From Microvirga sp052115485 (GTDB taxonomy: Bacteria > Pseudomonadota > Alphaproteobacteria > Rhizobiales > Beijerinckiaceae): DNA of 64,000 nucleotides. The notes under the pieces were generated by a model that searched no databases, was not told the DNA's origin, and saw only the letters and a program-made list of their open reading frames with translations. Positions 54,527 to 63,624 of this stretch are shown in pieces. Location: positions 124,001 through 188,000 of the forward strand of contig NZ_JBFRGU010000001.1 of the NCBI RefSeq assembly GCF_052115485.1, written 5' to 3'. The position numbers and the translations under genes were made by a program. Position 1 is the first letter of the stretch, and the number at the start of each line of letters is the position of its first letter.

Positions 54527-55702
54527 ATGGTGGCAACGCGACTGAAAAAGAACCACCGAGTGACCAAGCGCCCTCCTTTTGAATGCATTTCACTCCTGCT
54601 TCAGGGGGGCGGTGCTCTGGGAGCGTATCAAGCGGGCGTGTATGAAGCGCTCGCGGAAGCCGATCTTCATCCCGATTGGGTCGCCGGCATCTCCATTGGA
54701 GCGATCAACGCGGCGATCATCGCGGGCAACCCTCCCGAAAGCCGGGTCGGCAAGCTGCGTAAGTTTTGGGAGAGCGTCAGCGACCGGCCCCAACTCGATC
54801 CGTTCACCGAGATTTGGCACGCCGTCTTTCAAGGGGAGATGGCTCGCGCCGCGTTCAATCAGCTTAACGCAGCGACCGCTCTTCTCAAGGGTGCGCCCGG
54901 CTTCTTCGAACCCCGCGTTCCGCCCCCGTGGCTAGCCGCGCCCGGCTCGCCGAACGCGACGAGCTATTACGACACGAGCATCCTCAAAAGCACCCTCGAG
55001 GCGCTGGTGGATTTCGATCGGATCAATCGAGACGGCACGCGGATCGCCCTCGGCACCGTCAATGTCCGCACGGGCAACTTCGTTTATTTCGACAATCGCA
55101 CTCATACCATCGGCCCTGAACACGTCATGGCCAGCGGCGCGCTTCCGCCCAACTTTCCGGCCATCGAAATCGACGGTGAGTTCTTCTGGGATGGCGGCCT
55201 CATCTCAAACACGCCGTTGCAATGGGTGACGGAGGAAAGCGGTGCGCGTCAGGACACTCTGGCCTTCCAGGTCGATCTCTGGAATGCGCGCGGCGAAATT
55301 CCCCGCGATCTGGGCGAGGTCGCGGTGCGGCAAAAGGAAATCCAGTTCTCCAGCCGCACACGCGCCAAGACGGACGAATTCAAGCGCGTGCAGAAGCTGC
55401 GCGTGGCATTGGCCGGCCTTCTCGAGAAGCTCCCGCCGGAGATCGCCGAAAGCGAGGAGGCCAATATCCTGCGTCCCGCCGCCGACCGAAAGGTCTACAA
55501 CATCGTTCATCTCATCTACCGCTCGCGGCAATACGAGAAGCACTCGAAAGATTACGAGTTCTCGCGGCTCAGCATGGAGGAGCATTGGCAAGCAGGCTAC
55601 AATGACGCCGTGCGGACTCTTCGCCATCCGGAGATCTTCGAACGCCCCAGCAGCCTCGGCGGCGTATCGACCTTCGACCTCTCACAAAGTGGAGCCGATT
55701 GA
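54527..55702 (+). CDS. Patatin-like phospholipase with DUF3734-type C-terminus
   Basis: The 391-residue protein is a serine lipid acyl hydrolase of the patatin class. The oxyanion hole GGGALGAYQAGV (27-38), the nucleophile Ser56 in GISIGAINAA (54-63) and the catalytic Asp in FWDGGLISNTPL near residue 223 are all present. The C-terminal third resembles the DUF3734 region common in this subgroup. No signal peptide is seen. I take the ATG at 54527; the frame is open upstream without a ribosome site. It is a single gene. Confidence 0.88.
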   Translation: MVATRLKKNHRVTKRPPFECISLLLQGGGALGAYQAGVYEALAEADLHPDWVAGISIGAINAAIIAGNPPESRVGKLRKFWESVSDRPQLDPFTEIWHAVFQGEMARAAFNQLNAATALLKGAPGFFEPRVPPPWLAAPGSPNATSYYDTSILKSTLEALVDFDRINRDGTRIALGTVNVRTGNFVYFDNRTHTIGPEHVMASGALPPNFPAIEIDGEFFWDGGLISNTPLQWVTEESGARQDTLAFQVDLWNARGEIPRDLGEVAVRQKEIQFSSRTRAKTDEFKRVQKLRVALAGLLEKLPPEIAESEEANILRPAADRKVYNIVHLIYRSRQYEKHSKDYEFSRLSMEEHWQAGYNDAVRTLRHPEIFERPSSLGGVSTFDLSQSGAD

Positions 55703-55764
55703 TCGCGGATAGATCGCCTATGACCTTCCTTTAATCACCCATTCTTCTCCAGAAACGGTGACCG

Positions 55765-56336
55765 ATGATGCGTCCGACCTTGTTCTTCCTGGCTTTGGGG
55801 CCTCGATCACGCTTTCGGCCTGCAACAGCTGATCCCGGACAGGTGGTGCAAGCTGGGCAAATGATCGTGCAGATATCGCAGCTCACCGAGCGCGAGGCTG
55901 TCTTCTCCATCGCGCCGCAGCGGATCGCCTATGCTCGCGTAGGCATGCCCATCAAGATCTGGCTGCAGGAAAAACCTTTTCCCATTGGGATAGATGTGAT
56001 TCTCGTGTCCGACCAGCCACAGGTCGTGAAGCAGGCCATCGGCGGGTTTACGGAGGCTTTGTTCGAAGCCATCGGCATCGTACTTCTGGTCAGCTTCGTC
56101 AGTCTCGACCTGCGCGCGGGGCTTGTGGTGGCGCTCTCGATCCCGCTCGTTCTGTCCATCCGATGGCCTTCGCAATCGTCGGCGGCCTGGCCGGCGCAAC
56201 GGTGTTGACGCTGATCTTCCTGCCCGCTCTTTACGTCGCCTGGTTCCGGGTTCAGGAGCCTGGCGATTCCGCCATGGCTCAAAGGCCCCCTGGACAAGGC
56301 GGGATTGTGGGCAACGTCGCAACACCGACCCGCTAG
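55765..56336 (+). pseudogene. Collapsed remnant of an MFP-RND efflux operon
   Basis: Three recognisable pieces are joined in 572 bases. First, a lipoprotein start MMRPTLFFLALG that reads on, after a one-base frameshift at the G-run near 55797-55800, as ASITLSACNS with a lipobox. Second, a membrane-fusion (HlyD-type) segment QVVQAGQMIVQISQLTEREAV at about 55840-55960. Third, an inner-membrane RND segment (VSDQPQVVKQAIGGFTEAL ... LRAGLVVALSIPLVL, 56000-56158), then another frame with the RND C-terminus (AIVGGLAGATVLTLIFLPALYVAWFRVQ, 56163-56336). Large parts are missing, so no functional pump can be made. Confidence 0.8.
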
Positions 56337-56367
56337 GCGGCAACAGGCAGCCTAGCGATATCCCCGT

Positions 56368-56688
56368 TTAACGCGTTGCTCCCTGGACGCGAATGACAAC
56401 TCGCAAAGGGCCATATTCCGTCTGCGTCCGTGCATCGAAGGTAAGGCGCCCATCGCTCGCAATGCGTGTGTTGTCGTGAGAGCGAGAGCTCGGGCCTCCC
56501 ATAACGACATCCGACCGGATCCGACCAGAGACCCGGAGGCACGTTCTGGTTCCGGGCACCGAGGTAAAGCCGGGCATGCAGGAATGGGCGATGCCTACCG
56601 GTAGAGCGGCTGCCTCACGGGGCGACGCCCCAGCGGTATCCGACATCGCCATCAAAAGCAGAACGGGTAAGGCAAGCCTCATCTTCAT
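56368..56688 (-). CDS. Porin N-terminal-like short protein or fragment
   Basis: The 106-residue protein has a signal peptide (MKMRLALPVLLLMAMSDTAGA) and a mature part CMPGFTSVPGTRTCLRVSGRIRSDV plus RLTFDARTQTEYGPLRVVIRV that follow the N-terminal 100 or so residues of Rhizobiales porins, for example the intact one 0.6 kb further. It stops where a porin would go on into its beta-barrel. Either it is a truncated porin or a small protein of its own. Confidence 0.65.
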   Translation of the reverse strand: MKMRLALPVLLLMAMSDTAGASPREAAALPVGIAHSCMPGFTSVPGTRTCLRVSGRIRSDVVMGGPSSRSHDNTRIASDGRLTFDARTQTEYGPLRVVIRVQGATR

Positions 56689-56832
56689 CGTTCATGCTCC
56701 CTAGTCGACCAACCGCAAACTCCTTCAGGCTCTTCGTAATTTAACCGGATCCGGCCCGTTGTCGAATAGCGCGCGAGGACTAATTCACCGGGCATGGTCT
56801 TAAAGGCAGCAAGATCCATCTGGAGGATCACC

Positions 56833-57105
56833 ATGAAATTGGTTTCGGGCACCCTGGCCGCGGCATTGTTGCTTTCAATTCAGCCCGTCGCCGCGCAAAG
56901 CAGCAACAACAACGCGGGCGCCTTCGGCGCCATGAACCCCGGAGCCTACGGCAACGGCGGCGGCGGACAGAGCGATAATCAGAAGATCCTCGAGGAAACG
57001 GTCAAGAAAATGCGGGACGGAACGTATACCAACGACATTCGCAAGGCTCAGGAGAATGTAGAGGCTTATGCGCGCCTGCGGGCACGCGAGGGCAAAATCC
57101 CCTAA
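56833..57105 (+). CDS. Small secreted Asn/Gly-rich protein
   Basis: This 90-residue protein, ATG at 56833, has GGAGG just upstream. The signal peptide is MKLVSGTLAAALLLSIQPVAAQ. The mature part starts with a SSNNNAGAFGAMNPGAYGNGGGGQ low-complexity region and ends in a helix of Lys/Glu/Arg (ILEETVKKMRDGTYTNDIRKAQ). No family is recognised. It is a single gene, 231 bases upstream of the porin. Confidence 0.7.
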   Translation: MKLVSGTLAAALLLSIQPVAAQSSNNNAGAFGAMNPGAYGNGGGGQSDNQKILEETVKKMRDGTYTNDIRKAQENVEAYARLRAREGKIP

Positions 57106-57253
57106 GAGCGGCTGGACAGAATTCCCCGCCGCAACCGACCACTGACAGAGGCTGCCTTTAGGAGCGGCCTCGTTTTCGTGTTCTGAAAAGGCTCAAAGGT
57201 GTGTCCTGCAAGCCACGCTGTCAGAACGTTAGAATACATTTCCCAATCGCCGG

Positions 57254-57282
57254 TTGACACAGCCTCCATTCTAAGTTGATTT
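57254..57282 (+). promoter_or_regulatory. Candidate promoter of the porin gene
   Basis: TTGACA (57254-57259) is a perfect -35 box, followed after 17 bases by TGATTT (57277-57282), a weaker -10. They are 55 bases upstream of the porin ATG, which has the strong site AAAGGAG. The start of transcription is inferred. Confidence 0.4.
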
Positions 57283-57336
57283 TCCCAAGCTAAGCAGGGC
57301 TTCCCCTCCTCGTCGGGGAGCAAAGGAGTTCAACGG

Positions 57337-58686
57337 ATGATGTTCGCCAAGCATCTTCTCGCCGCATCCGCCTTCGTTTTTGCCTTAGTCACCGGTGCTC
57401 AGGCCGCGGATCTTCCCGTAAAGAACGCCGCTCCGGTCGAATATGTCCGGATCTGCTCGACCTACGGTGCGGGTTTCTTTTACATCCCCGGAACAGAGAG
57501 CTGCCTGAAGATCGGCGGGCGCGTCCGGGCCGAGATGATGTATGTCGAACCCATTACACGGGGGAACGACATCCTAGGCTCCAGGGTGCGCGGACGCATT
57601 CAGCTCGACCACCGCACGGCGACCGCCTACGGCCTGTTGCGCGCCTTCGTTCGGTTCGAGATTACGCGCGTTTCCGGCCTCCCCTACGGACAGCCCGGTG
57701 TGATCGCGCTCCAACCCAACGTTCCTCAGGCCTATATCCAATTCGGAGGTCTCACCGCCGGTCAGGTGACATCCTTCTTCTCGAGCCCGGATCTGCCTAT
57801 CGTTCACATGGGCACTCTCCGCTATGACGACGCGCCCGAGGTAATGCTGTTCGCGTATACCTACTCCTTCGGCAACGGCTTCTCGACGTCGCTTTCGATC
57901 GAAGACGGGCTCGGCCGCAGACAGATCAATCCTTACACGCCCATCCCAACCACGAGCCCCCTCGTCTATGGTGGCGAAAGGCTGCCGGATGCTGTCGCCA
58001 ACATCCGTTACGTCGGGACATGGGGGACGGTGCAGCTCGCCGGTGCGCTCCATCAAATCCGGGATGCAGGCGTGGCGAATTCGATCGTCAACGACGTCGT
58101 TGTTCCGGGACGCGTCTTCGCCGGGACGAAATACGGCTACGCCGTCAGCCTGCAGGGCAGCGTGAATCTCCCCGAGATCGCTCCCGGCGACGGGGTGTGG
58201 TATGCCCTGAGCTACGTGAACGGCGCGCTGAGCTATCTCGGTTTCGGCACCTACAATACCGGCATTTTCGGCGCCGGCATCGTGAGCACGCCGGCGGTCG
58301 ACGCTTTTGTCGATACGCTGAAGAATGACCTCAGCAAAGCGCGCGGCTATTCCTTCGCGGGTGGCTTCAATCATTTTTGGACGCCGGAGTGGAGAACGAG
58401 CATCTTCGGCTCTTGGGCCCACGTGGAATATTCGAGCCCGGCAAGGGCTATCGGCCCTGTCGGCAATGTGACGGGCCTTCCCAATTTTTCTGAAACGCGC
58501 TTGGGCACCAGCACCTTCTGGCTGCCCGTCAGCGGCCTCGCGGTGGGCGTGGAGGCCATGTATATCAAGGCCGATACGCAGGGGCGCATTCTGGCAATCA
58601 AGCCCGGGGCTGCCGCGTCGATCCCGGTCTTGACCAGGAACGACTCGGCGGTTGAGGTGCGCGCACGCCTGCAACGCGATTTCTGA
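57337..58686 (+). CDS. Porin (Rhizobiales Omp2b-like)
   Basis: This outer membrane beta-barrel channel is 449 residues long. The signal peptide MMFAKHLLAASAFVFALVTGAQA precedes the typical mature start ADLPVKNAAPVEYVRICSTYGAGFFYIPGTESCLKIGG, with the conserved Cys pair. The barrel alternates aromatic and polar residues and ends in VRARLQRDF, whose final Phe is the usual outer-membrane assembly signal. The gene is single, with a strong ribosome site. Confidence 0.94.
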   Translation: MMFAKHLLAASAFVFALVTGAQAADLPVKNAAPVEYVRICSTYGAGFFYIPGTESCLKIGGRVRAEMMYVEPITRGNDILGSRVRGRIQLDHRTATAYGLLRAFVRFEITRVSGLPYGQPGVIALQPNVPQAYIQFGGLTAGQVTSFFSSPDLPIVHMGTLRYDDAPEVMLFAYTYSFGNGFSTSLSIEDGLGRRQINPYTPIPTTSPLVYGGERLPDAVANIRYVGTWGTVQLAGALHQIRDAGVANSIVNDVVVPGRVFAGTKYGYAVSLQGSVNLPEIAPGDGVWYALSYVNGALSYLGFGTYNTGIFGAGIVSTPAVDAFVDTLKNDLSKARGYSFAGGFNHFWTPEWRTSIFGSWAHVEYSSPARAIGPVGNVTGLPNFSETRLGTSTFWLPVSGLAVGVEAMYIKADTQGRILAIKPGAAASIPVLTRNDSAVEVRARLQRDF

Positions 58687-58722
58687 TCTCAGGAAACGAC
58701 GACGACAGGAGCGATAGTCAGC

Positions 58723-59154
58723 TCAATTCCAAAGCCCGTATTCTTCCCAGCGGGCTTCTGGAATCTCTTCGCCCGTCGTGAATTCGAAAGACAACGCCGA
58801 TTTTTGGTCCGGCGTCAGCGTGCATTTGAATTCCATCCGATACCAGCGGCCGTTCTCCCGAAACGCGCCGCCCTTCCCTTCGACGAGACTTCCCTCGATA
58901 TCAGGGGTTTCCATCGCATCGACGATGACCCGGTCGACCTTGTTGAATTGCGCGCTTCGCCGAATCTCTTGCGCTGCTTTGATGTCGCAAACCTGCATCA
59001 TCCGGGTCGTTGGCTCGAGACGATCGAGCCCGCGCTCCATGCGGGGGCCGGCCGCCAGGACAGAACCGCTCGTCACCATGAGAACGACGGAGACGCCTGC
59101 AAACAATCGCGCCACAACCTGCAAGATATTTCTCCTCGAATGCCGGGAAATCAA
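58723..59154 (-). CDS. DUF930-like secreted protein
   Basis: The 143-residue protein starts with a basic stretch and a hydrophobic export signal (VVARLFAGVSVVLMVTSGSVLAA). The mature part has RMERGLDRLEPTTRMMQVCDIKAAQEI, like the L-P-TR-EQ-C pattern of DUF930, and later WYRMEFKCTLTPDQ. The two Cys may pair. The function of the family is unknown. It is convergent with the porin gene, 36 bases away. Confidence 0.75.
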   Translation of the reverse strand: MISRHSRRNILQVVARLFAGVSVVLMVTSGSVLAAGPRMERGLDRLEPTTRMMQVCDIKAAQEIRRSAQFNKVDRVIVDAMETPDIEGSLVEGKGGAFRENGRWYRMEFKCTLTPDQKSALSFEFTTGEEIPEARWEEYGLWN

Positions 59155-59351
59155 TGACCGCCGGAGCGGGTGCGTGCGCTGAGACCGTGGCGATATGATG
59201 GCTTCGCGACAGAATGGGGAGAGGCCGGCCCCTTACATTCCGCTTCAAAATTCCGATCGAGACGATGAGCTGCGCGGCTTAATTTTCCGAGAACCTAAAA
59301 GTGCTAAAAGGCCCCGAATTAACGATTCGCGGCGCCTCTTTGCAAAGGTCG

Positions 59352-60227
59352 ATGCTTCTCATGAAAGCTTTCATTGCGATTGTAACGGCAGCGTCCCTTT
59401 CGTTATTGACCGGCATCGTTTCGGTTCGGCCAGCCTCAGAGCCAGCCTATTGGCCGGCAAAAATCGACGAATTGAATCAGTCCTTGGATGAAGACCAACT
59501 GCTCTTCATCGCCCATGCCGGCGGCGGTTATGAAAAGCATGGCTATACCAACTCACTCGATGCTTTGGAGAGCTCATACAAAGACGGGTTTCGTTTCTTC
59601 GAACTCGACTTCATGAAAACGACCGATGGCAAGATCGTATGCATTCACGATTGGGGGGCTAGCCCCCTCACTTATGACCAGTTCAAGAGCAAGCGATATG
59701 ACGCGTCCAACCCTCTCATGCGGTGGAACAACTGCACACTCAATTCTCTCGCTCGATTTCTCGCAAAGCATCCCGACGCATCGGTGATTCTGGACACGAA
59801 AGAAGAACAGACGAAAGCCGTGTTTTTTGAAATCGCGTCTCACTTGAGGGCAACGCAGGATATTGCGATCGAACGCATCATTCCGCAGGCGTATAGCCTC
59901 GCTGAGGCGCAGGTCTACAGATATTCAGGCTTTCCAAACATCATTTACACGATCTACAAAGCGCCCGGCGCAACCGATGTCGTGGAGGCTTGCGATCTCG
60001 GCGGCGTCGCTATTACCGCCCCGATCCAATGGATCCTCGGGGATCATCTGAAAATCACTTCGGATCCCGCGTCGAATCCTTTCGCGTCTCTGAGTGACGA
60101 TTGCCCCGTCTTCGTCCACCCGATCAGAAAACCGGGCAGGCTCTTGCAAGCTATGGAAAAAGTCCCGCAGATACGAGGAATCTACACACACGTTCTCCAT
60201 CCGTCATTGCCCGACGACGGAGCCTAG
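59352..60227 (+). CDS. Secreted glycerophosphodiester phosphodiesterase-like protein
   Basis: The 291-residue protein has an N-terminal signal (MLLMKAFIAIVTAASLSLLTGIVS) and a GDPD/PI-PLC-like TIM-barrel. His55 (IAHAGGGY), Glu84 and Asp86 (FFELDFMKT), and His99 (CIHDW) match catalytic and metal positions of glycerophosphodiesterases, although HRG is replaced by HAG, so catalysis or substrate may be different. ATG at 59352 is preceded by AAGG; another in-frame ATG is at 59361. It is a single gene. Confidence 0.8.
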   Translation: MLLMKAFIAIVTAASLSLLTGIVSVRPASEPAYWPAKIDELNQSLDEDQLLFIAHAGGGYEKHGYTNSLDALESSYKDGFRFFELDFMKTTDGKIVCIHDWGASPLTYDQFKSKRYDASNPLMRWNNCTLNSLARFLAKHPDASVILDTKEEQTKAVFFEIASHLRATQDIAIERIIPQAYSLAEAQVYRYSGFPNIIYTIYKAPGATDVVEACDLGGVAITAPIQWILGDHLKITSDPASNPFASLSDDCPVFVHPIRKPGRLLQAMEKVPQIRGIYTHVLHPSLPDDGA

Positions 60228-60349
60228 ACGAACAGCAAAGTGCGAAGCGCCGGAACAATTTATCGGTGCACTGCCACTGGCGAGCCATAGCAAGATCAGC
60301 GCCGAACGCGCGTCGACAGCCTCAAATGCAGGCCAGCAATATGGCCTGA

Positions 60350-62623
60350 CTAGCCGGCAACGGGACGCTCCAGCCACTTCAAGACACGCTGCAGGAGGAC
60401 AGTTGCAATCTGTCGTAAAAGACCACCAGGCGATGCCTCTGAGGAGGCCTGGAATTTGCGTCCGTTCAAGTAGATGTCACCGCTCAGGTAGAGGCCCCCA
60501 TACGCATCGACGGCCAGCACCTCGCGCTTGCCATCCGGCGTGACGATCCGCAACCCCTCTTCAGCCATTCGAATGGTCTGCCACCGCAGCGTATCCTGCC
60601 CAACCCAACGGCTCCCGGTGTAGATCTCCCCACCCTTGCCTTCGTCGAACACGATTCCGGTGCCGGGTCCCGCGCTTTTAATTTGCACCGCACCCCACTT
60701 GAACAGGGTCCGGCGAAAATCGAGTCCAATATGTGACTTATCGAAGTCACTGACGATGAGGCGCCCGTATTCGGGGTGAATTGAGTTCTGAAAATAGATT
60801 CCTGCCTCGAACTGCCCCTTGCGCAACTCGGGTGCGCAATCGAAGTTCTCGCAGATAACGGACAGGGCATGCGAATTGGGATTTCCGAACCCGACAATCG
60901 AGATGCCATGCTTCGCCTTGTTCGGATAAACACCCGGCTTGCCGCCATTCAGAACATCGACCTCCAGGCCGGTGAGCTGACAGTCGAACTCGTCCCTAGG
61001 GACCGCCTTGAATCCTTCGGGAACGAAGGAGCCGCGCATGGTCGTCGGATCATAGTAAGATGAGCGCGCCGAGAAAAATGCACCCCACGCTCCGGATCCT
61101 TGAGCTATTGCCGCTCCATCGCCCCAAATCGGAATGGCGTTGGCGCCTGGAATGAAGTTCAGCACTTCAGACAGAATGAGCTGATAGTGGTTATGCGTGT
61201 CGTGGTAATTTTCCGGTTTTTGCTGATCCAATGGTACTGTGTGAGTTGGTTCCCCTTTCCACGTTGTCCATTGGTCCGTCGGCTGAAGAATATCGGAATA
61301 ATAAACTCTGCCTCTGAGACGGGTCTGCAATTGGCCATATTGAGGCCAGATCCCCTTCGCTCGAACATGGAGAGGATGGATATAGGACGGAGCAAAATCG
61401 ATCGCCTTTATGCTCTGGTTAGTCTCTGCAGACACTGTCTCTACTCGCTGACGAGAGGTAACTTCTGAATCGATTGACGGCGACGCCGCCACGGGGCCGG
61501 CAGCCGCCAAACCGGAAAGTTCCGCGCCGATTTCAAGGCCGCTATCGCGAAGGATTCTGGCCAATTTTGAGGCGAGCTCATGCCGGGTCGTGTCGAACTC
61601 AAGTCCATCGAATCCGGCTCTTCGTTTTACCTCTTCGACATCGGCGCACTCCAGAAACTGCTCGGTGCTGAGGACCGGTAGGCGCCCCGTGCGCGCGAGT
61701 TCATTCGTCCGGGAGTCGTGAGGAATGATGATCCCCGGGGTGCCAGCTTGAACCGCGAGAATATTTCCGTGCAGTCGGGCGCCAACGCTCAGGTCGAACT
61801 GCTTCAGATGTGCCAGCCAGGCATCGATATCAAAGAAAGTTTTGAAAGATGCCTGCGCCACCTGCAGAAATTCTTCGGGCGACAAGTCCGGCGAGAGGTA
61901 TGACCTGATAGCGTCGATATCGGCGTCGGAAAGCTCATCGAGCCGCCCTCTGGCCAATGAGATCACCTTCTCCGGTGCCTGGCAGACATAAGGCGCGCCG
62001 CGTTTCGACGCCCAATCAAACACTTTTCTTTCAACGGCGCGTTGATCGTTGTGAAACTCACCCTGACAAAAAGCGACGCTCCGACTTGGCGCGGAGAGCT
62101 TTTTTTCAAGTTCGCGCCCGAGTGTCGCGGAAGGATTGAGGAAGAACGATGGGCACCCGACAACCTCGACATTGTGAATTCCGAGGCCACCCAGGACCTC
62201 CGCCGTGTACGTCCCTCGGACGCCAAGCGTGAGGCTGCGCTCTGCTATCACGCTCAACCAACGGCGAGTGCCCGCCGAGATCGTGACCTTATCTCCGACT
62301 TTATCGGCTTGAGCCCCAAGCCCGACAACGACGCAGGGTAGTTGCGTCCGCTCGAAAAGATCCGCAAAATATCCGAGATCATTGTTCGAGTTGATTTGAT
62401 TGGCGGCGGGGAAGACGAGCGCATCATAGTTCGCCCGTACCTGGTCAGGGTTGAACGACCATGGGACGAATGATTTTTCATTCGCAATGTGCCGGGCTAT
62501 CCCACCCCAGAAGGCGAAATTTCCCGTATTGAATCCACATTTAGGAAACAGGTCGCGCGTGGCTTCCCGATCGCTATCTGGAATACGGCCGGGACCACCC
62601 GTAGAAACAATAGCAACACGCAT
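60350..62623 (-). CDS. Polysaccharide pyruvyl transferase fused to a tail-fibre-like region
   Basis: From MRVAIVSTGGPGRIP the product is 757 residues. Residues 1 to about 370 are a polysaccharide pyruvyl transferase of the WcaK/CsaB class, with VVVGLGAQADK and GARLHGNILAVQAGTPGIIIPHDSR, where the RLHG signature is clear. Residues 430-757 do not belong to that family: they contain YHDTHNHYQLILSEVLN, GDGAAIAQGSGAWGAFF, and a Gly/Trp/Tyr-rich stretch EIYTGSRWVGQDTLRW that looks like viral tail fibre or pectate-binding beta structures. The ATG at 62623 is preceded by a weak site. The G+C is lower than that of its surroundings. Confidence 0.83.
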   Translation of the reverse strand: MRVAIVSTGGPGRIPDSDREATRDLFPKCGFNTGNFAFWGGIARHIANEKSFVPWSFNPDQVRANYDALVFPAANQINSNNDLGYFADLFERTQLPCVVVGLGAQADKVGDKVTISAGTRRWLSVIAERSLTLGVRGTYTAEVLGGLGIHNVEVVGCPSFFLNPSATLGRELEKKLSAPSRSVAFCQGEFHNDQRAVERKVFDWASKRGAPYVCQAPEKVISLARGRLDELSDADIDAIRSYLSPDLSPEEFLQVAQASFKTFFDIDAWLAHLKQFDLSVGARLHGNILAVQAGTPGIIIPHDSRTNELARTGRLPVLSTEQFLECADVEEVKRRAGFDGLEFDTTRHELASKLARILRDSGLEIGAELSGLAAAGPVAASPSIDSEVTSRQRVETVSAETNQSIKAIDFAPSYIHPLHVRAKGIWPQYGQLQTRLRGRVYYSDILQPTDQWTTWKGEPTHTVPLDQQKPENYHDTHNHYQLILSEVLNFIPGANAIPIWGDGAAIAQGSGAWGAFFSARSSYYDPTTMRGSFVPEGFKAVPRDEFDCQLTGLEVDVLNGGKPGVYPNKAKHGISIVGFGNPNSHALSVICENFDCAPELRKGQFEAGIYFQNSIHPEYGRLIVSDFDKSHIGLDFRRTLFKWGAVQIKSAGPGTGIVFDEGKGGEIYTGSRWVGQDTLRWQTIRMAEEGLRIVTPDGKREVLAVDAYGGLYLSGDIYLNGRKFQASSEASPGGLLRQIATVLLQRVLKWLERPVAG

Positions 62624-62919
62624 CTGAAAATTCTCGCTAACGCGATAACGCGTCCATCTCTTGGCCAAGTGCGTCGCAAGCAACGTGCGCCGCTCCACTC
62701 CAGTTGACGTGGTCGAGTTGGATACGCCCACGTATATATTCTTACTGTTGCAACCCTCGAACTGAGCGGCAAGACGGCTTATTTGAGCGAAACCATATCT
62801 TCCCATTAGATAAGTGGTGGCAGCGGTGTCAAGAAATATTGATATATTATTTCCAAGAGGATATAGTCCCGGGAAAATTCACAAACAACTTTATTATGTA
62901 CAACCTGTAGGGGCATCGA

Positions 62920-63624
62920 TTGCTTTCTGGCTACATCAATTCGGCCACAGGCCCTGTTATTGGCCAGTGGCATTTCAAGGGGCGCCGCCTGTTCGGCTGG
63001 GCCTCAACCCTTGCGGGTGCCGGAGAACCGGCTGTTCTCGACCTGCGAGTCATGAAAAAGCGTAAGGCGCTTGTCTGTGATATTTTTTGGGCGGGAGATC
63101 TTCCTGCACAAATAAGTCATCGCTTTGTCGGCTTCGAGTACAATATCGAAGACGCTCTTCTTCGGGAGCATGACCAGATCCCTGTGCAGTTGGTGATCGG
63201 CAAGAAGGATTTTGCAAGCCCGGTCGTGATCGTTCCGACCCTCAGCTTCAATACAACCCAACTCCACATCGACACGATAAGCAGCGGTTCGATCGAAGGC
63301 TGGGCTTGGTCGCCATTCGGCAATGGCGACGAGCCTGTCTATCTGGACATCGATAAAAAGCGATTCTCCGTTTGGCCAACCGAGTTTAGGCGCGATCTCT
63401 ACGAGGCCGGCTTTGCAAATGGCGCTTGTAGCTTCAAGCTCAATTTGCGGCAATCGGGGACTCCGCTTTCCGCAAAAACCATCCGTGCCACTTTCATGGA
63501 CGCGAGCAAGGAGTTCACGATTGGCCGCAGAGAGAGCGCTTTCGAAAAGATCGAGAACATTTCCCTTGTGAAGTTGGCACAGCCTAGCGTCATACCCCAG
63601 CCCCGCTATCTCATTACTCTGTGA
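62920..63624 (+). CDS. Two-repeat protein, possible glycan or surface module
   Basis: The 234-residue protein starts with TTG at 62920; AGGGG at 62909-62913 lies 6 bases upstream. Two copies of a domain are visible: residues about 15-95 (GRRLFGWASTLAGAGEPAVLDLRV) and 115-190 (GSIEGWAWSPFGNGDEPVYLDIDKKRFSVWPTEFRRDLYEAGFANGACSFKLNL). Both share G-x2-x-GWA, EPxxLD and an FxRDL-like/GxxxFxxN part. This repeat occurs near glycosyltransferases in other alphaproteobacteria. The stop overlaps the next start (GTGA). Confidence 0.7.
   Translation: MLSGYINSATGPVIGQWHFKGRRLFGWASTLAGAGEPAVLDLRVMKKRKALVCDIFWAGDLPAQISHRFVGFEYNIEDALLREHDQIPVQLVIGKKDFASPVVIVPTLSFNTTQLHIDTISSGSIEGWAWSPFGNGDEPVYLDIDKKRFSVWPTEFRRDLYEAGFANGACSFKLNLRQSGTPLSAKTIRATFMDASKEFTIGRRESAFEKIENISLVKLAQPSVIPQPRYLITL

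Noticed and set aside
57574..58674. A 366-codon frame opposite the porin
   Set aside because: Antisense shadow; the porin has a signal peptide and a C-terminal Phe.
62624..62806. A 61-residue N-terminal extension of the pyruvyl transferase
   Set aside because: The family N-terminus (RVAIVSTGG) starts at the ATG at 62623; the upstream residues are not like a signal or domain.
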